From positions 1,178,001 to 1,242,000 of the forward strand of contig OZ242183.1 of NCBI GenBank assembly GCA_965205925.1: DNA of 64,000 nt. Reading direction: 5' to 3'. The position numbers and the translations under genes are program-made. This document shows positions 51,469 to 59,918 of the stretch, piece by piece. The stretch is from CAYRJD01 sp965205925 (GTDB lineage Bacteria > Actinomycetota > Acidimicrobiia > Acidimicrobiales > Poriferisodalaceae). Under the pieces are notes generated by a model. It saw only the letters and a list, made by a program, of their open reading frames with translations. It was not told where the DNA came from and did no database searches. Every line of letters begins with the position of its first letter. The stretch's first letter is position 1.

Positions 51469-51481
51469 CCAAGTGCTTGCG
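51452..51481 (+). terminator. Strong hairpin with a stop codon in its loop
   Basis: CGCAAGCACTTG and CAAGTGCTTGCG form a perfect 12-bp stem around loop TCTAGC, and the TAG stop of the phosphatase gene is inside the loop. There is no U-tract after it, so it may be a Rho-assisted terminator or 3'-end stabiliser. It precedes tRNA-Val by 58 bp. Confidence 0.7.
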
Positions 51482-51539
51482 ACACCCAGCCGAGGCAGCT
51501 AAGTAGCCTTGGTGTCCCGCCACGAAACCTTTGGCATGC

Positions 51540-51614
51540 GGGCGCTTAGCTCAGTTGGTTTAGAGCACCTCCCTTACAAGGAGGGGGTCGGGGGTTCGAG
51601 TCCCTCAGCGCCCA
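51540..51614 (+). tRNA. tRNA-Val (TAC)
   Basis: The acceptor stem pairs GGGCGCT with AGCGCCC, the D arm is GCTC-GAGC, the anticodon stem CCTCC/GGAGG flanks loop CTTACAA with anticodon TAC, and the T arm has GGGGGTTCGAGTCCCTC. The discriminator is A, and the 3' CCA is not encoded exactly (the genome reads CCC). The 3' end points towards a phage-SSB-like gene. Confidence 0.96.
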
Positions 51615-51629
51615 CCCATTTATGACTGC

Positions 51630-52157
51630 CTAGAAAGGCTCTTCATCAGGCTCAATGGAGCCTTCATCTGCACCGTGGCTATCGGAACTTGAAGCACTAG
51701 ATCCTGCATCGCTGGGATCTCCGACTAAGCCATAAGAGTTGTCAGCATCGTTTTTGGTGAGGTGCTCTTTTACCCAGTCATTGATGAACGCTGCATCTTC
51801 AGTACTCAAGTCGCCAAACAGCCACACCGAGTTACCCGATTTTGTTTTGTCCTTGAGGACCGGTCCAGCCACTATGCCGCCCGCAAGCACCTCACTTCTG
51901 AGAGCCACGGGAAATACTCGGGCTTCTTTGAACGTTTCCCAGTTCTGCTTATCATCTGAGAACACCACGACTAAATCAGCTATGGCCGGAGTTGCCATGC
52001 CGAATTTGGTTTCGACCTCAATATCGCGGCCCTGGCGGCTGGCTATCAGATGCAGCTTGTCGGCATGTTCGCCAGGTGACCAGAATGAGCCGCTACTAAA
52101 CGTTGAGTCACTATCACCTGAATTTACGTTGGCTGAACGTACCTCAAAATCAGACAT
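51630..52157 (-). CDS. Possible phage-type ssDNA-binding protein with an SSB-like acidic tail
   Basis: A 175-residue protein. The first 130 residues (KLHLIASRQGRDIEVETKFG, PAIADLVVVFSDDKQNWETF, then FPVALRSEVLAGGIVAGPVL and GNSVWLFGDLSTEDAAFIND) recall a family of small actinophage-type proteins with the pattern of a globular beta-rich domain. The last 35 are Ser/Gly/Asp-rich and end EGSIEPDEEPF, which closely resembles the acidic protein-binding tip of bacterial SSB (DDEPPF type). An ssDNA-binding role is a proposal from these two resemblances. It lies 15 bp from the 3' end of tRNA-Val and is convergent with it. Confidence 0.5.
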   Translation of the reverse strand: MSDFEVRSANVNSGDSDSTFSSGSFWSPGEHADKLHLIASRQGRDIEVETKFGMATPAIADLVVVFSDDKQNWETFKEARVFPVALRSEVLAGGIVAGPVLKDKTKSGNSVWLFGDLSTEDAAFINDWVKEHLTKNDADNSYGLVGDPSDAGSSASSSDSHGADEGSIEPDEEPF

Positions 52158-52201
52158 TGCGAAATCCCTTCACTAGATCTTTTGCACACTTCACAACTCA
52201 C

Positions 52202-52561
52202 TCAACCACCGACGACAAAGCGCTGATGAGTCCCTTCAGAGACGACCGCATCACCATGCATTACGCGCACGTCAAACACAAGCTTCTTGCGGTCAACCTC
52301 GCTGATGGTTCCGGTGATTTCAACCTGCTCACCAGAACTAACGGACGCTTGATGACTGACACAAATATGGATACCAACCGTTGTTTGATTTGGATCCAGA
52401 TGAGGTTGCACGCCGTTCAAACACACGCCCTCAATCAACTTCACCATGTCGGGCGTCGAAAGCACCTTGACCGGTAGATGAGGAGGCGACATCTCGTCGG
52501 TGACGGTGAACGTCTCACTTGCGTTGAGGCCTGCTGCAATGGGGGAGTCGGTTGCGTTCAT
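52202..52561 (-). CDS. FlK-like hotdog thioesterase
   Basis: A hotdog-fold protein (119 residues from ATG 52561) of the fluoroacetyl-CoA thioesterase-like group. The family segments are LPVKVLSTPDMVKLIEGVCL, HLDPNQTTVGIHICVSHQA and VFDVRVMHGDAVVSEGTHQR. The Thr, Glu and His residues expected in the active site of this group can be seen in those segments. Real substrates are probably ordinary acyl-CoAs. Earlier in-frame starts (52594, 52684) would run into the region of the divergent DUF427 gene; ATG 52561 gives the family N terminus. Confidence 0.8.
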   Translation of the reverse strand: MNATDSPIAAGLNASETFTVTDEMSPPHLPVKVLSTPDMVKLIEGVCLNGVQPHLDPNQTTVGIHICVSHQASVSSGEQVEITGTISEVDRKKLVFDVRVMHGDAVVSEGTHQRFVVGG

Positions 52562-52645
52562 AACAGCTGACACTATTGCAAAAGCTGGCATGTTCCTAGC
52601 GCATTTGTTGTCTTCGTTGTAGCACTTGGGCGCTAGCGTCTGGTT

Positions 52646-53020
52646 ATGAGCCAGACACAAGACCAACCACAGCAGGCACACCACATTTCAATCACCGACG
52701 CAAATGAACATGTGATCGTCAAGATTGCCGGAGAAGTGGTAGTCGATTCAGTGGCCGCCAAACTGCTATCCGAAGGCGGCTTGCCTGTGTGCTATTACTT
52801 TCCGCAAGCGGATGTTCGTATGGAGCTACTAACACCAACCAAGACCAGCAGCCATTGCCCCTTTAAGGGTGACGCTTCCTATTGGTCGGTGCAAACTGGC
52901 GACAAGACGCATGAAGATGTTGTTTGGAGCTACCCCAATCCGATCCCAGCCGCGGGTGAGATTGCCGGCCTGTTGAGCTTTTATAACGAGCGGGTTGACT
53001 TAGACATCACACCAGTTTGA
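52646..53020 (+). CDS. DUF427 family protein
   Basis: A 124-residue protein with all the DUF427 marks: HISITDANEHVIVKIAGEVV, YYFPQADVRMELLTPTKTSS, HCPFKGDASYWSV, then VVWSYPNPIPAAGEIAGLLS and a C-terminal FYNERVD. The family is widespread in actinobacteria and fungi; its biochemical role is not established. The stop codon overlaps the TTG start of the threonine aldolase gene, so the two are probably one transcription unit. Confidence 0.9.
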   Translation: MSQTQDQPQQAHHISITDANEHVIVKIAGEVVVDSVAAKLLSEGGLPVCYYFPQADVRMELLTPTKTSSHCPFKGDASYWSVQTGDKTHEDVVWSYPNPIPAAGEIAGLLSFYNERVDLDITPV

Positions 53021-54093
53021 AATACTCCACACTCCCAGCAGGGTCTGGCAAATCTGATCAGAGATCTGTCTCCACTGCTCGTGTTTTGCCTGTGATCGAT
53101 TTGCGTTCAGACACCGTTTCGCGTCCAAGTGATGCAATGCGTCAAGCTATGGCTGCAGCCGAGGTGGGCGATGATGTTTGGGGAGATGACTCAACCGTTA
53201 ACGAACTAGAGCGCTACACCGCGGAGCTACTCGGCAAGGCTGCGGCTTTATATCTGCCAAGCGGCACGCAATCAAATTTGTGCGCACTGATGGCACATTG
53301 CGAACGAGGTGATGAGTACATAACGGGTGATCATTCACACACCTTCATGTACGAAGGGGGTGGCGGTGCGGTGTTTGGCAGCATCCAACCACAAACCGTG
53401 CCAACACTGCCAAACGGCATGGTTGACCTTGCGGCTGCGCAAGATGCGGTCAAACCACTTGACAACCACTTTGCCCGCACCAGGTTGTTGTGCTTAGAAA
53501 ATACCACCGATGGTCGCACCCTGAGCCTGTCTGACATGGCAGCGGGAAGAAACTTTGCCAACAAAAACGGTCTGGGCTTCCATCTGGATGGTGCTCGCCT
53601 GTGGAATGCAGCGATTGATTTAGGCGTTAGCCCAATGCAAGTAGCCGAACCGTTTGACACGGTTTCGGTTTGTTTATCAAAGGGACTAGGCGCGCCGGTC
53701 GGTTCGGTGCTAGTCGGATCTGAAGAGTTGGTCGCAAAGGCGCGACGTTGGCGCAAAGTACTAGGTGGCGGCATGCGTCAAGCGGGCATCATCGCGGCAG
53801 GCTGCTTGTATGCGCTGCATAACAATTTTGAACGCTTGGAGCGAGATCATGCCAATGCGCGCATGCTGGCAGAGGGTTTAGAAAAAATCAGCGGCGTGTC
53901 TGTTACGTCATGTGACACAAACATGGTTTTTGCGCTCCTAGATGAGTCTGATGATGCTCTTAGCCAACGGTTAGAAGCGCGCAACATTCTCGCGGATTGG
54001 CGCAATGCCCGTGCACGAATGGTGCTGCATCTAGACGTGTCTGAGGAAAATGTGCACACCTTCTTGGAAGTTCTAAAAGAAGAACTGGCTTGA
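53017..54093 (+). CDS. Low-specificity L-threonine aldolase
   Basis: A PLP enzyme of fold type I that cleaves L-threonine or allo-threonine to glycine and acetaldehyde. Motifs are VIDLRSDTVSRPSDAMRQAM, EVGDDVWGDDSTVNELE, LPSGTQSNLCALMAH, LCLENTTDGRTLSLSDM, FHLDGARLWNAA and the PLP-Lys segment SVCLSKGLGAPVGSVLVG. The TTG at 53017 overlaps the DUF427 stop; a GTG at 53092 would give a start closer to IDLRSDT and is a good alternative. The C terminus (MVLHLDVSEENVHTFLEVL) is typical. Confidence 0.92.
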   Translation: MKYSTLPAGSGKSDQRSVSTARVLPVIDLRSDTVSRPSDAMRQAMAAAEVGDDVWGDDSTVNELERYTAELLGKAAALYLPSGTQSNLCALMAHCERGDEYITGDHSHTFMYEGGGGAVFGSIQPQTVPTLPNGMVDLAAAQDAVKPLDNHFARTRLLCLENTTDGRTLSLSDMAAGRNFANKNGLGFHLDGARLWNAAIDLGVSPMQVAEPFDTVSVCLSKGLGAPVGSVLVGSEELVAKARRWRKVLGGGMRQAGIIAAGCLYALHNNFERLERDHANARMLAEGLEKISGVSVTSCDTNMVFALLDESDDALSQRLEARNILADWRNARARMVLHLDVSEENVHTFLEVLKEELA

Positions 54094-54197
54094 GTAATCA
54101 TGACTCTTGGCGCCCTTTCGAGTTCGCACCACATTGTTCTAGCCCAGAGTTGTAGCCTCAGATTTGGTGGTCACAGAAATTGAGGCGTAGGAACTAA

Positions 54198-54422
54198 GTG
54201 CCAAAGACCAAAGACGACGTTGTTTTGCTTGAAGGCAAAGCCATCGAAGCCCTCAAGGGCGGCAATTTTCGCATTGAGCTTGACAACGGTCACGAGGTGT
54301 TTGGCCATCTCAGTGGCAAGATGCGCAAGCATCACATCCGCATACTGCCAGGCGATCGGGTGCAGGTAGAGGTGTCTACTTACGACCTGACACGCGGGCG
54401 CATTACATATCGCTACAAATAA
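54198..54422 (+). CDS. infA: Translation initiation factor IF-1
   Basis: IF-1 binds the ribosomal A site during initiation. The 74-residue OB-fold protein is complete: VVLLEGKAIEALKGGNFRIE, LDNGHEVFGHLSGKMRKHHI and RILPGDRVQVEVSTYDLTRG, ending ITYRYK. The GTG start is preceded by TAGGAAC. It is not next to rpmJ, rpsM or other ribosomal protein genes as infA usually is; here it stands between threonine aldolase and an acyl-CoA dehydrogenase. It may be a second IF-1 or a relocated only copy. Confidence 0.93.
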   Translation: MPKTKDDVVLLEGKAIEALKGGNFRIELDNGHEVFGHLSGKMRKHHIRILPGDRVQVEVSTYDLTRGRITYRYK

Positions 54423-54449
54423 TAAGTCGTTGCCTGGCAGACTGCAGTC

Positions 54450-55646
54450 ATGTCTGAAGCAGTAGTAGATGCCGCGCTAGATGAGTTGCTAGCGAAGAAC
54501 AACCCTAAAGAACAAAACTATGAGGAGTTTCGCGGGGCGCAGTTTGACCATGGTTTAGCTTGGGTCGATTTTGACGAAGGTCATGGTGGTCTAGGGGTTG
54601 ACCCCAAACTGCAACGCAGGGCTGATGCTCGCCTGGTCGAAGCCGGTGCGAAACCAATGCAGCCGTTGATGTTTTTCGTGTTCTTGGCAGCACCCACCAT
54701 TCACACGCACGGCAATGAAGAGGTCAAGAAGCGGTTCTTGCGGCCGATGTTTACCGGCGAAGAACGCTGGTGCCAGCTGTTTAGCGAGCCCGGCTCGGGT
54801 AGCGACTTTGCCAGCCTGGCTACACGTGCGGTTAAAGACGGCGAGGAATGGATCGTTAACGGCCAGAAGGTGTGGACAACGCTGGCACACCTGGCGGATT
54901 ACGGCATGTTGGTTACTCGCACCAATACCGAGGTGCCAAAGCATCGTGGTATGACCTACTTTGCTTTGGACATGAAAGGGCCTGGAGTAGAGGTGCGCCC
55001 TTTGCGTCAGATCACTGGCGAGGCCGAGTTCAACGAGATTTACATCACAGACGCACGCGTGCCAGATGCCTGCCGCGTTGGTGATGTGGGAGACGGTTGG
55101 CGTGTATCACTGACCACGCTGATGAACGAACGTAACGCCATCGGTGGTGCGGTGGCGTCAGCTCCGCCTCCGCCAGGATCTGGCCCAATCAGTGCACTGA
55201 CCAAGCTGTGGGCAGCACGCGATGAGAGTCAGCGCGATTCAGCAACACTTGACCGCATGATGAAGCTATGGGTTCGCTCTGAGGTGTTGCGGTTAACCAA
55301 CCTGCGAGCTTCAGCCAACCGCCGCAAAGGAAATCCAGGCCCTGAGATGTCGGTAGCGAAACTGGCTTCTGCTGAACTGAACCAGGCAATCATGTCAACC
55401 GCGGTTGACATGATGGGCATGGAGGGTCAGGTCGGCTTCAACTACACGTTCCGCCGCCCCGAAGAGCTATCCCCAGATGGTATTCAAAACGGCGTCCAGC
55501 ACGCCTTCTTGCGAGTGCGCGCAAACTCCATTGAGGGTGGCACGTCAGAGATTATGCGCAACATCGTGGGTGAACAGGTGCTTGGGTTGCCGGGTGAGCC
55601 ACGCATTGACAAGGATGTGGCCTGGTCTGAGGTGCCTCGCAGCTAG
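54450..55646 (+). CDS. Acyl-CoA dehydrogenase
   Basis: A flavoprotein of 398 residues that oxidises acyl-CoA in fatty acid or branched-chain catabolism. FAD-binding motifs include WCQLFSEPGSGSDFASLATR and WIVNGQKVWTTLAHLADYGM; substrate-contacting regions include FNEIYITDARVPDACRVGDV and the C-terminal RVRANSIEGGTSEIMRNIVG. Residues 1-60 match the truncated N terminus seen in many actinobacterial members. It is transcribed on the + strand and its TAG interlocks with the convergent MBL-fold gene at CTAG 55643-55646. Confidence 0.93.
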   Translation: MSEAVVDAALDELLAKNNPKEQNYEEFRGAQFDHGLAWVDFDEGHGGLGVDPKLQRRADARLVEAGAKPMQPLMFFVFLAAPTIHTHGNEEVKKRFLRPMFTGEERWCQLFSEPGSGSDFASLATRAVKDGEEWIVNGQKVWTTLAHLADYGMLVTRTNTEVPKHRGMTYFALDMKGPGVEVRPLRQITGEAEFNEIYITDARVPDACRVGDVGDGWRVSLTTLMNERNAIGGAVASAPPPPGSGPISALTKLWAARDESQRDSATLDRMMKLWVRSEVLRLTNLRASANRRKGNPGPEMSVAKLASAELNQAIMSTAVDMMGMEGQVGFNYTFRRPEELSPDGIQNGVQHAFLRVRANSIEGGTSEIMRNIVGEQVLGLPGEPRIDKDVAWSEVPRS

Positions 55647-56518
55647 TCAGTCTCGAGGCGGTAGCTGTCTCCGTCTTGTTTCATAACCCCTGCAGTCGGC
55701 GCGCCAAAGTGCGTGCCTATCACCAATGTCTCACCGTCTGCCCAGTCAGGGAACACCGCTCGCCGAGTTTCACGCGCCAGGTCTGGGTCGGTGTCAAACA
55801 TTGAACTGAGGTCAGGATCGGCTATCTGTAGGGGGGAATGCATCATGTCACCAGTGATGATGGCGCGTTGGCCTTCCGATCTGATTACCACTGAGGTGTG
55901 TCCCGGAGTGTGTCCTGGTGTCGAAACTAGACACACACCATCGCTGAGTACGTGATCGGGTGAGACCATCTTTGCTAAACCAGCGTCGGCAATCGGTTGC
56001 ACAGAATCGGAAAACACTGGGTCGCCAAAAAAATCATCGGTTTCGCGCCAGTGATCAAACTCTGCTTGCACAAAGAGGTATTCCGCATTCGGGAAAGTCG
56101 GCACCCATTCACCATCAACCAAACGCGTGTTCCACCCCACGTGGTCAACGTGTAGGTGCGTGCAGATCACGTGCGTGATCTCCTCGCAGGGGTAGCCGGC
56201 TGCGGCAAGGTCGTCTAAGAAAGATCCTTGCAATTTCGCCCACGGTGGGAAGCTGCGTTCTTTGTCATTGCCGATGCAGGTGTCAACCGCAATGCGGGCA
56301 TCGCCGCTTTCGATAATGCAGCATTGAATCTTTTGCAGCAGATTGCCGTCGTCATCCACAAAATGAGGTTTTAGCCAGGGAGTTGCTTCCGCACGCTCCA
56401 ACACATCTTTTTCGGTAACACCCGCGAACATAAATTGTGGTGAAGTCGCCGAGTCCAACTCAGCGACCGAGGTGATTTTGATGTTGCCAACTTGCCAGCG
56501 CAGGGTTTCTTTGCTCAT
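55643..56518 (-). CDS. MBL-fold metallo-hydrolase
   Basis: A metallo-beta-lactamase-fold hydrolase of 291 residues, cytoplasmic by lack of a signal peptide. The metal-binding motif HxHxDH is present in ICTHLHVDHVGWNT, with a second His in TPGHTPGHTSVVI and the Asp in IITGDMMHSP. It falls in the lactonase-like group (AttM/AiiA and related), but the exact substrate is unknown. Its start overlaps the stop of the TIGR03086 gene by 4 bp. Confidence 0.88.
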   Translation of the reverse strand: MSKETLRWQVGNIKITSVAELDSATSPQFMFAGVTEKDVLERAEATPWLKPHFVDDDGNLLQKIQCCIIESGDARIAVDTCIGNDKERSFPPWAKLQGSFLDDLAAAGYPCEEITHVICTHLHVDHVGWNTRLVDGEWVPTFPNAEYLFVQAEFDHWRETDDFFGDPVFSDSVQPIADAGLAKMVSPDHVLSDGVCLVSTPGHTPGHTSVVIRSEGQRAIITGDMMHSPLQIADPDLSSMFDTDPDLARETRRAVFPDWADGETLVIGTHFGAPTAGVMKQDGDSYRLETD

Positions 56519-57081
56519 AATTGGCGGCCAATATAACCAAGAAAGCGATCGGTGATCGAGGCTTCATCAGAGACAGTCACCGCTGTGCCTATCAGTTTGT
56601 GTTTGCGGGCGAACTCTTCAATATTTTTTACGCGATCGAAGCTTTGCTGCGCCAAATCCTCTGGCAGGCATGTCGCAATGCCAACGGCGCTACCGATATC
56701 CCAGGCATGGGTTAGTGGGTCCCATTGCACCATTGCGATCAACTGCTCTAGCGACATCGGACCGAACCAGTATTTGCCTTCTTTGGCTAAAGCGCCGGGA
56801 GTTTCGCTTATGTCATCCACGGTTGAGAGCAGGGCATCACGGGTCTGGTGCCATCGATCGATCGGATTGTCGGCTTCCTCAGCCATTCGAGGTGGCACCA
56901 TTTCACCGGTGCGGAGGACTTCAGTTAAAGCATCTAGCACGCCGCATTGATGCTTCAGGACATCTCGCAAGGTCCAGCCTTCGCAAGTGGAGTCACTGTC
57001 CCACTTGTCGTCGGGCACACGGTGCACCACAGCGTCAAATGTGTAAACGGCACGGGTGAAGTCTCTAGTTATTTGAGTCAT
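56515..57081 (-). CDS. TIGR03086-type DinB/mycothiol-dependent-like protein
   Basis: A 188-residue four-helix protein of the maleylpyruvate isomerase N-terminal/DinB group (TIGR03086). The start TRDFTRAVYTFDAVVHRVPD is followed by WDSDSTCEGWTLRDVLKHQC with the first conserved His, and DPLTHAWDIGSAVGI with HAWD, the usual third ligand site. Such proteins bind a divalent metal and several use mycothiol as a cofactor. Function here is not defined. It lies just upstream of the MBL-fold gene and downstream of the VOC gene, a likely three-gene unit. Confidence 0.85.
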   Translation of the reverse strand: MTQITRDFTRAVYTFDAVVHRVPDDKWDSDSTCEGWTLRDVLKHQCGVLDALTEVLRTGEMVPPRMAEEADNPIDRWHQTRDALLSTVDDISETPGALAKEGKYWFGPMSLEQLIAMVQWDPLTHAWDIGSAVGIATCLPEDLAQQSFDRVKNIEEFARKHKLIGTAVTVSDEASITDRFLGYIGRQL

Positions 57082-57101
57082 AACGATGTCATCTTCCAGG
57101 T

Positions 57102-57899
57102 TTAGTCACGCAGGTAAACGCGTAGGCCAGCTAGGTCCACACGGTCGTCACTGACGTAACAGCCTCGTGCGCGCGCATTATCCAGTACAGACTCACGATC
57201 AACGGTGGTTACGTCGATACCACCCATGCCTTCGCCACGTCCATCGGTTTCCTCCACGAAGCGCAGGGTTGCGTTGTCTAGTTGGATGGTGGCGTTACCA
57301 GCATCGTCAGCGCCTAGTTCGATTTCGATGATTTGAGACCAACGCTGCGCTAAGCGTTGCGGGTCAGGACTTTGCAGCTCGGCGGCACTGATGGAGCTAA
57401 CAACGTCTGTGCATACATACGGTTGCCAAAACGGGCCTGCAGGTCCCCACGGTCCGCCCGCCTCGCCTGGTTTCTTTCCATCTGGGCCAATCGCTGCTCC
57501 TTGCATTACTTGATCCATCTCAATGAACGATCCGCCTGTATCGCCCGGATGTAACTGCATTGCCTTGGTGTTTGGAGTTTCCATTTCGTGGACCAGGCGA
57601 ATGCCAAGCGAGTCAATGTGGGATCGACGAGCGTCAGCATCATCGACCTCAGCGACCAACATGTATCCGGTGTCACCACCCCGGCGTTGCTGGTAGCGCC
57701 CTGCAGTGGTCTCGGGCTGCATAGGTGTAACGCACTCCAAAAACTGTGTGCCGATCGGCCAGAGCACATTCTTGAGGCCAAACACCCCCACGGCAGGATC
57801 TGTGTAACAAGGTTCAACACCGAGAACTGTTTGCAAGTCGGCGGCGGTCTTGCGCAGATCCTCGGTGGTCACTGCGATTTGGCGAAGTCGAATCCACAT
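57102..57899 (-). CDS. VOC-superfamily (glyoxalase-like) protein
   Basis: A double-VOC-type protein of 265 residues from ATG 57899 (MWIRLRQIAVTTEDLRKTAA). Further VOC pieces are GTQFLECVTPMQPETTAGRY, GDTGYMLVAEVDDADARRSH and EIELGADDAGNATIQLDNAT. Metal ligands typical of the fold (His, Glu) can be placed only tentatively. Reaction unknown. An in-frame start 14 codons upstream at 57941 is less likely since the sequence before MWIRLRQ is atypical. It is 20 bp upstream of the TIGR03086 gene. Confidence 0.82.
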   Translation of the reverse strand: MWIRLRQIAVTTEDLRKTAADLQTVLGVEPCYTDPAVGVFGLKNVLWPIGTQFLECVTPMQPETTAGRYQQRRGGDTGYMLVAEVDDADARRSHIDSLGIRLVHEMETPNTKAMQLHPGDTGGSFIEMDQVMQGAAIGPDGKKPGEAGGPWGPAGPFWQPYVCTDVVSSISAAELQSPDPQRLAQRWSQIIEIELGADDAGNATIQLDNATLRFVEETDGRGEGMGGIDVTTVDRESVLDNARARGCYVSDDRVDLAGLRVYLRD

Positions 57900-57977
57900 G
57901 ATCTTGAGACTAGGACACGTTGGGTATTCACGCTGAAACATAGCGTTGCGTTAAGCGTTATCGCTGGGGTTATGGCA

Positions 57978-58922
57978 TTATCCAAAAACGCCCAGCAGCA
58001 CCATCGCGCCCGCGTAGAGCATAAGTAAGGCAGTTCCTTCGATCCGACCGACTCGACCTTTTGTGAAAGCCACGCCGTAGGCCATTAGTGACACTGCGAC
58101 CATTACCGAAATGCCGAACCGTGTGAGCGACTCGTCCATGATTTCGCCCGCTCTGGCGAGACCCATAGCGCCGCTAACCGCCAGTGAGTTGAACAAGTTG
58201 GAGCCGAACAGGTTGCCGAGAATCAGCCCGGTATGCCCCTTACGGGCTGCCGCAAGGATGGTAGCTATTTCTGGCAGGGAGGTGCCAACCGCTACCAATG
58301 AAAATCCGATGAAGCCCTTGGAGAGATTCAGCCCTTCGGCAATATCAGTCGCACCGACTACGGCAAGTTGTGCCCCTGCTAGCACTCCGGCTAGCCCAAG
58401 GATCGTCCGTAAAGCATTTCTGCCGGCGGGTTGAGGCTTCTCTGCTTCGGTTGGCGCAGTGATCTGTGCAGTTACGAGGTCGGATGATCGGATCATGGTG
58501 ATGATTGCCAGCACTAGCAACACGGTCAGCACGATCCCTTCGTAAAGCACCAGATTTCCGTCTAGCACCAGCAACGCAAAGATTGCAGTTGACCCGACTG
58601 ACATTGCCGCTTCTTTGCTGAGCAGCGAGCGCGAGCACATCACCGGAGTAATCACTGCGGCTAGTCCCAGCCCGAGGCTGAGGTTGGCAACGTTGGAGCC
58701 CACGATGTTGCCGACTCCTAATGCGGGATCATCTCTCAGCACTGCCAGCACAGAGATCACTAGCTCTGGTGCAGAGGTCCCAAAACCCAGTATCACCGCA
58801 CCCACCACGACCGGGCTGAGGCGCAAAATCTTGGCTAAGCGCGATGCTCCCGTCACAAATTGATCGCCTGCATACATCAGCAAGGCCAGCCCGATTAACA
58901 AACTGATAATTGACCCGACCAT
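57978..58922 (-). CDS. Sodium/calcium (CaCA-family) antiporter
   Basis: A polytopic exchanger of 314 residues with the two alpha repeats of the CaCA family. Repeat 1 is VILGFGTSAPELVISVLAVL with VGNIVGSNVANLSLGLGL; repeat 2 is SLVAVGTSLPEIATILAAAR with ILGNLFGSNLFNSLAVSG. Both contain the key Glu and the GNxxGSN motif. It resembles YrbG and probably exports Ca2+ in exchange for Na+ or H+. About ten hydrophobic segments are visible. It stands alone between the VOC and MOSC genes. Confidence 0.92.
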   Translation of the reverse strand: MVGSIISLLIGLALLMYAGDQFVTGASRLAKILRLSPVVVGAVILGFGTSAPELVISVLAVLRDDPALGVGNIVGSNVANLSLGLGLAAVITPVMCSRSLLSKEAAMSVGSTAIFALLVLDGNLVLYEGIVLTVLLVLAIITMIRSSDLVTAQITAPTEAEKPQPAGRNALRTILGLAGVLAGAQLAVVGATDIAEGLNLSKGFIGFSLVAVGTSLPEIATILAAARKGHTGLILGNLFGSNLFNSLAVSGAMGLARAGEIMDESLTRFGISVMVAVSLMAYGVAFTKGRVGRIEGTALLMLYAGAMVLLGVFG

Positions 58923-58949
58923 TGCTAGGGCGCTATGTGATACCCGGGT

Positions 58950-59918
58950 TTAACCGGAGGGCTTATTTGTGTTTGGCGGTGCAAGCACTGGTGATTTGTG
59001 TGATTCCACATTTACAGGGTCGCCAATCCGCAGCAGAACGTTCTCTGTAATACCGCTTGTAGCACTGCTCGTAGCAGTACAAGACACCGCAAACAAGGCA
59101 TTGTTTTCAAGCATTGAAGCAATGCCTGGGTTGTTTGGAAACGCGGCCGAAGCATCTTCACACCAGCGATGTGCTTTCAGCACTCTCGCGGGCTCGTTTG
59201 TGCGAGTAGCGGTGTCTTGATTGATTTGTGGCACAGCACACCGCGGCCAAGGCACGTGCGCTTGGAATTGAATATTCCCAATGCAAAAGCGGTCCCACGT
59301 GTCTTCTACCCACGGATGAGATGTTTCAACGACCAGATTTGGTCGAAAGCGTTCCATGCCGAAGTGGGTTTCAGCCAGGGCTTCCAAACTGCTAAGCGAT
59401 GCGGTATTGGCAATCGTTATCGGCGTTGCATCGACGAAGGAAATATGACCGTCTTTGCTAAATCGTGAAGTCCGTCGAGTGGTGTTTGTGAAGCCGACTA
59501 GGCGAGCAGGTTCACCGAGCAGATCGCTGAAAAACTCAGCTGCATCGTCGCCAGCGTCGGCGCAGCGCACCTCGTCGCCTAGCAAGGATTTGACTGTTAC
59601 CGAATCAGGCGCGTCGGTCACAGGCGGAACGTTGATTGAGTCGCTACTCGATGCATCACTAGACAAGGCCAGTGTTAAACCGCCGTCAGAAGCTTGTTCT
59701 ACGTGCACTAACGTCATGCTCTTGTGGCTGCGTTGCGTTATAGCGTTGGCTTGCCCATCAACTACCTGCCACACGCGATCGCCTGCCAAACCGGTGTCTA
59801 CGACAGTGGCTACATCAAGAGCGACTCGGCGACATGATTTCACCGGGTAAATCCAGATCTGACTAAGTTTGCCAACACTGGGTTTGCCAGCTTTGCTAGT
59901 TGAATCGGCCTCAGTCAT
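58950..59918 (-). CDS. MOSC domain-containing protein
   Basis: A 322-residue protein (from ATG 59918) with an N-terminal MOSC_N-like beta domain (QIWIYPVKSCRRVALDVATV, GLAGDRVWQVVDG) and a C-terminal MOSC domain with the conserved Cys in WPRCAVPQINQDTATR. MOSC proteins bind sulphur or a molybdenum cofactor, as in mARC and moco sulfurases. Reductase partners are not in the window. ATG 59918 overlaps the previous acyl-CoA dehydrogenase stop by 8 bp. Two 12-bp tandem units are found near the C-terminal end. Confidence 0.88.
   Translation of the reverse strand: MTEADSTSKAGKPSVGKLSQIWIYPVKSCRRVALDVATVVDTGLAGDRVWQVVDGQANAITQRSHKSMTLVHVEQASDGGLTLALSSDASSSDSINVPPVTDAPDSVTVKSLLGDEVRCADAGDDAAEFFSDLLGEPARLVGFTNTTRRTSRFSKDGHISFVDATPITIANTASLSSLEALAETHFGMERFRPNLVVETSHPWVEDTWDRFCIGNIQFQAHVPWPRCAVPQINQDTATRTNEPARVLKAHRWCEDASAAFPNNPGIASMLENNALFAVSCTATSSATSGITENVLLRIGDPVNVESHKSPVLAPPNTNKPSG
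59052..59075 (-). repeat. Two 12-bp tandem units in the MOSC gene
   Basis: ACCGCTTGTAGC and ACTGCTCGTAGC (+ strand) match at 10 of 12 positions and encode A-T-S-G/S repeats near the protein's C terminus. Confidence 0.75.
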
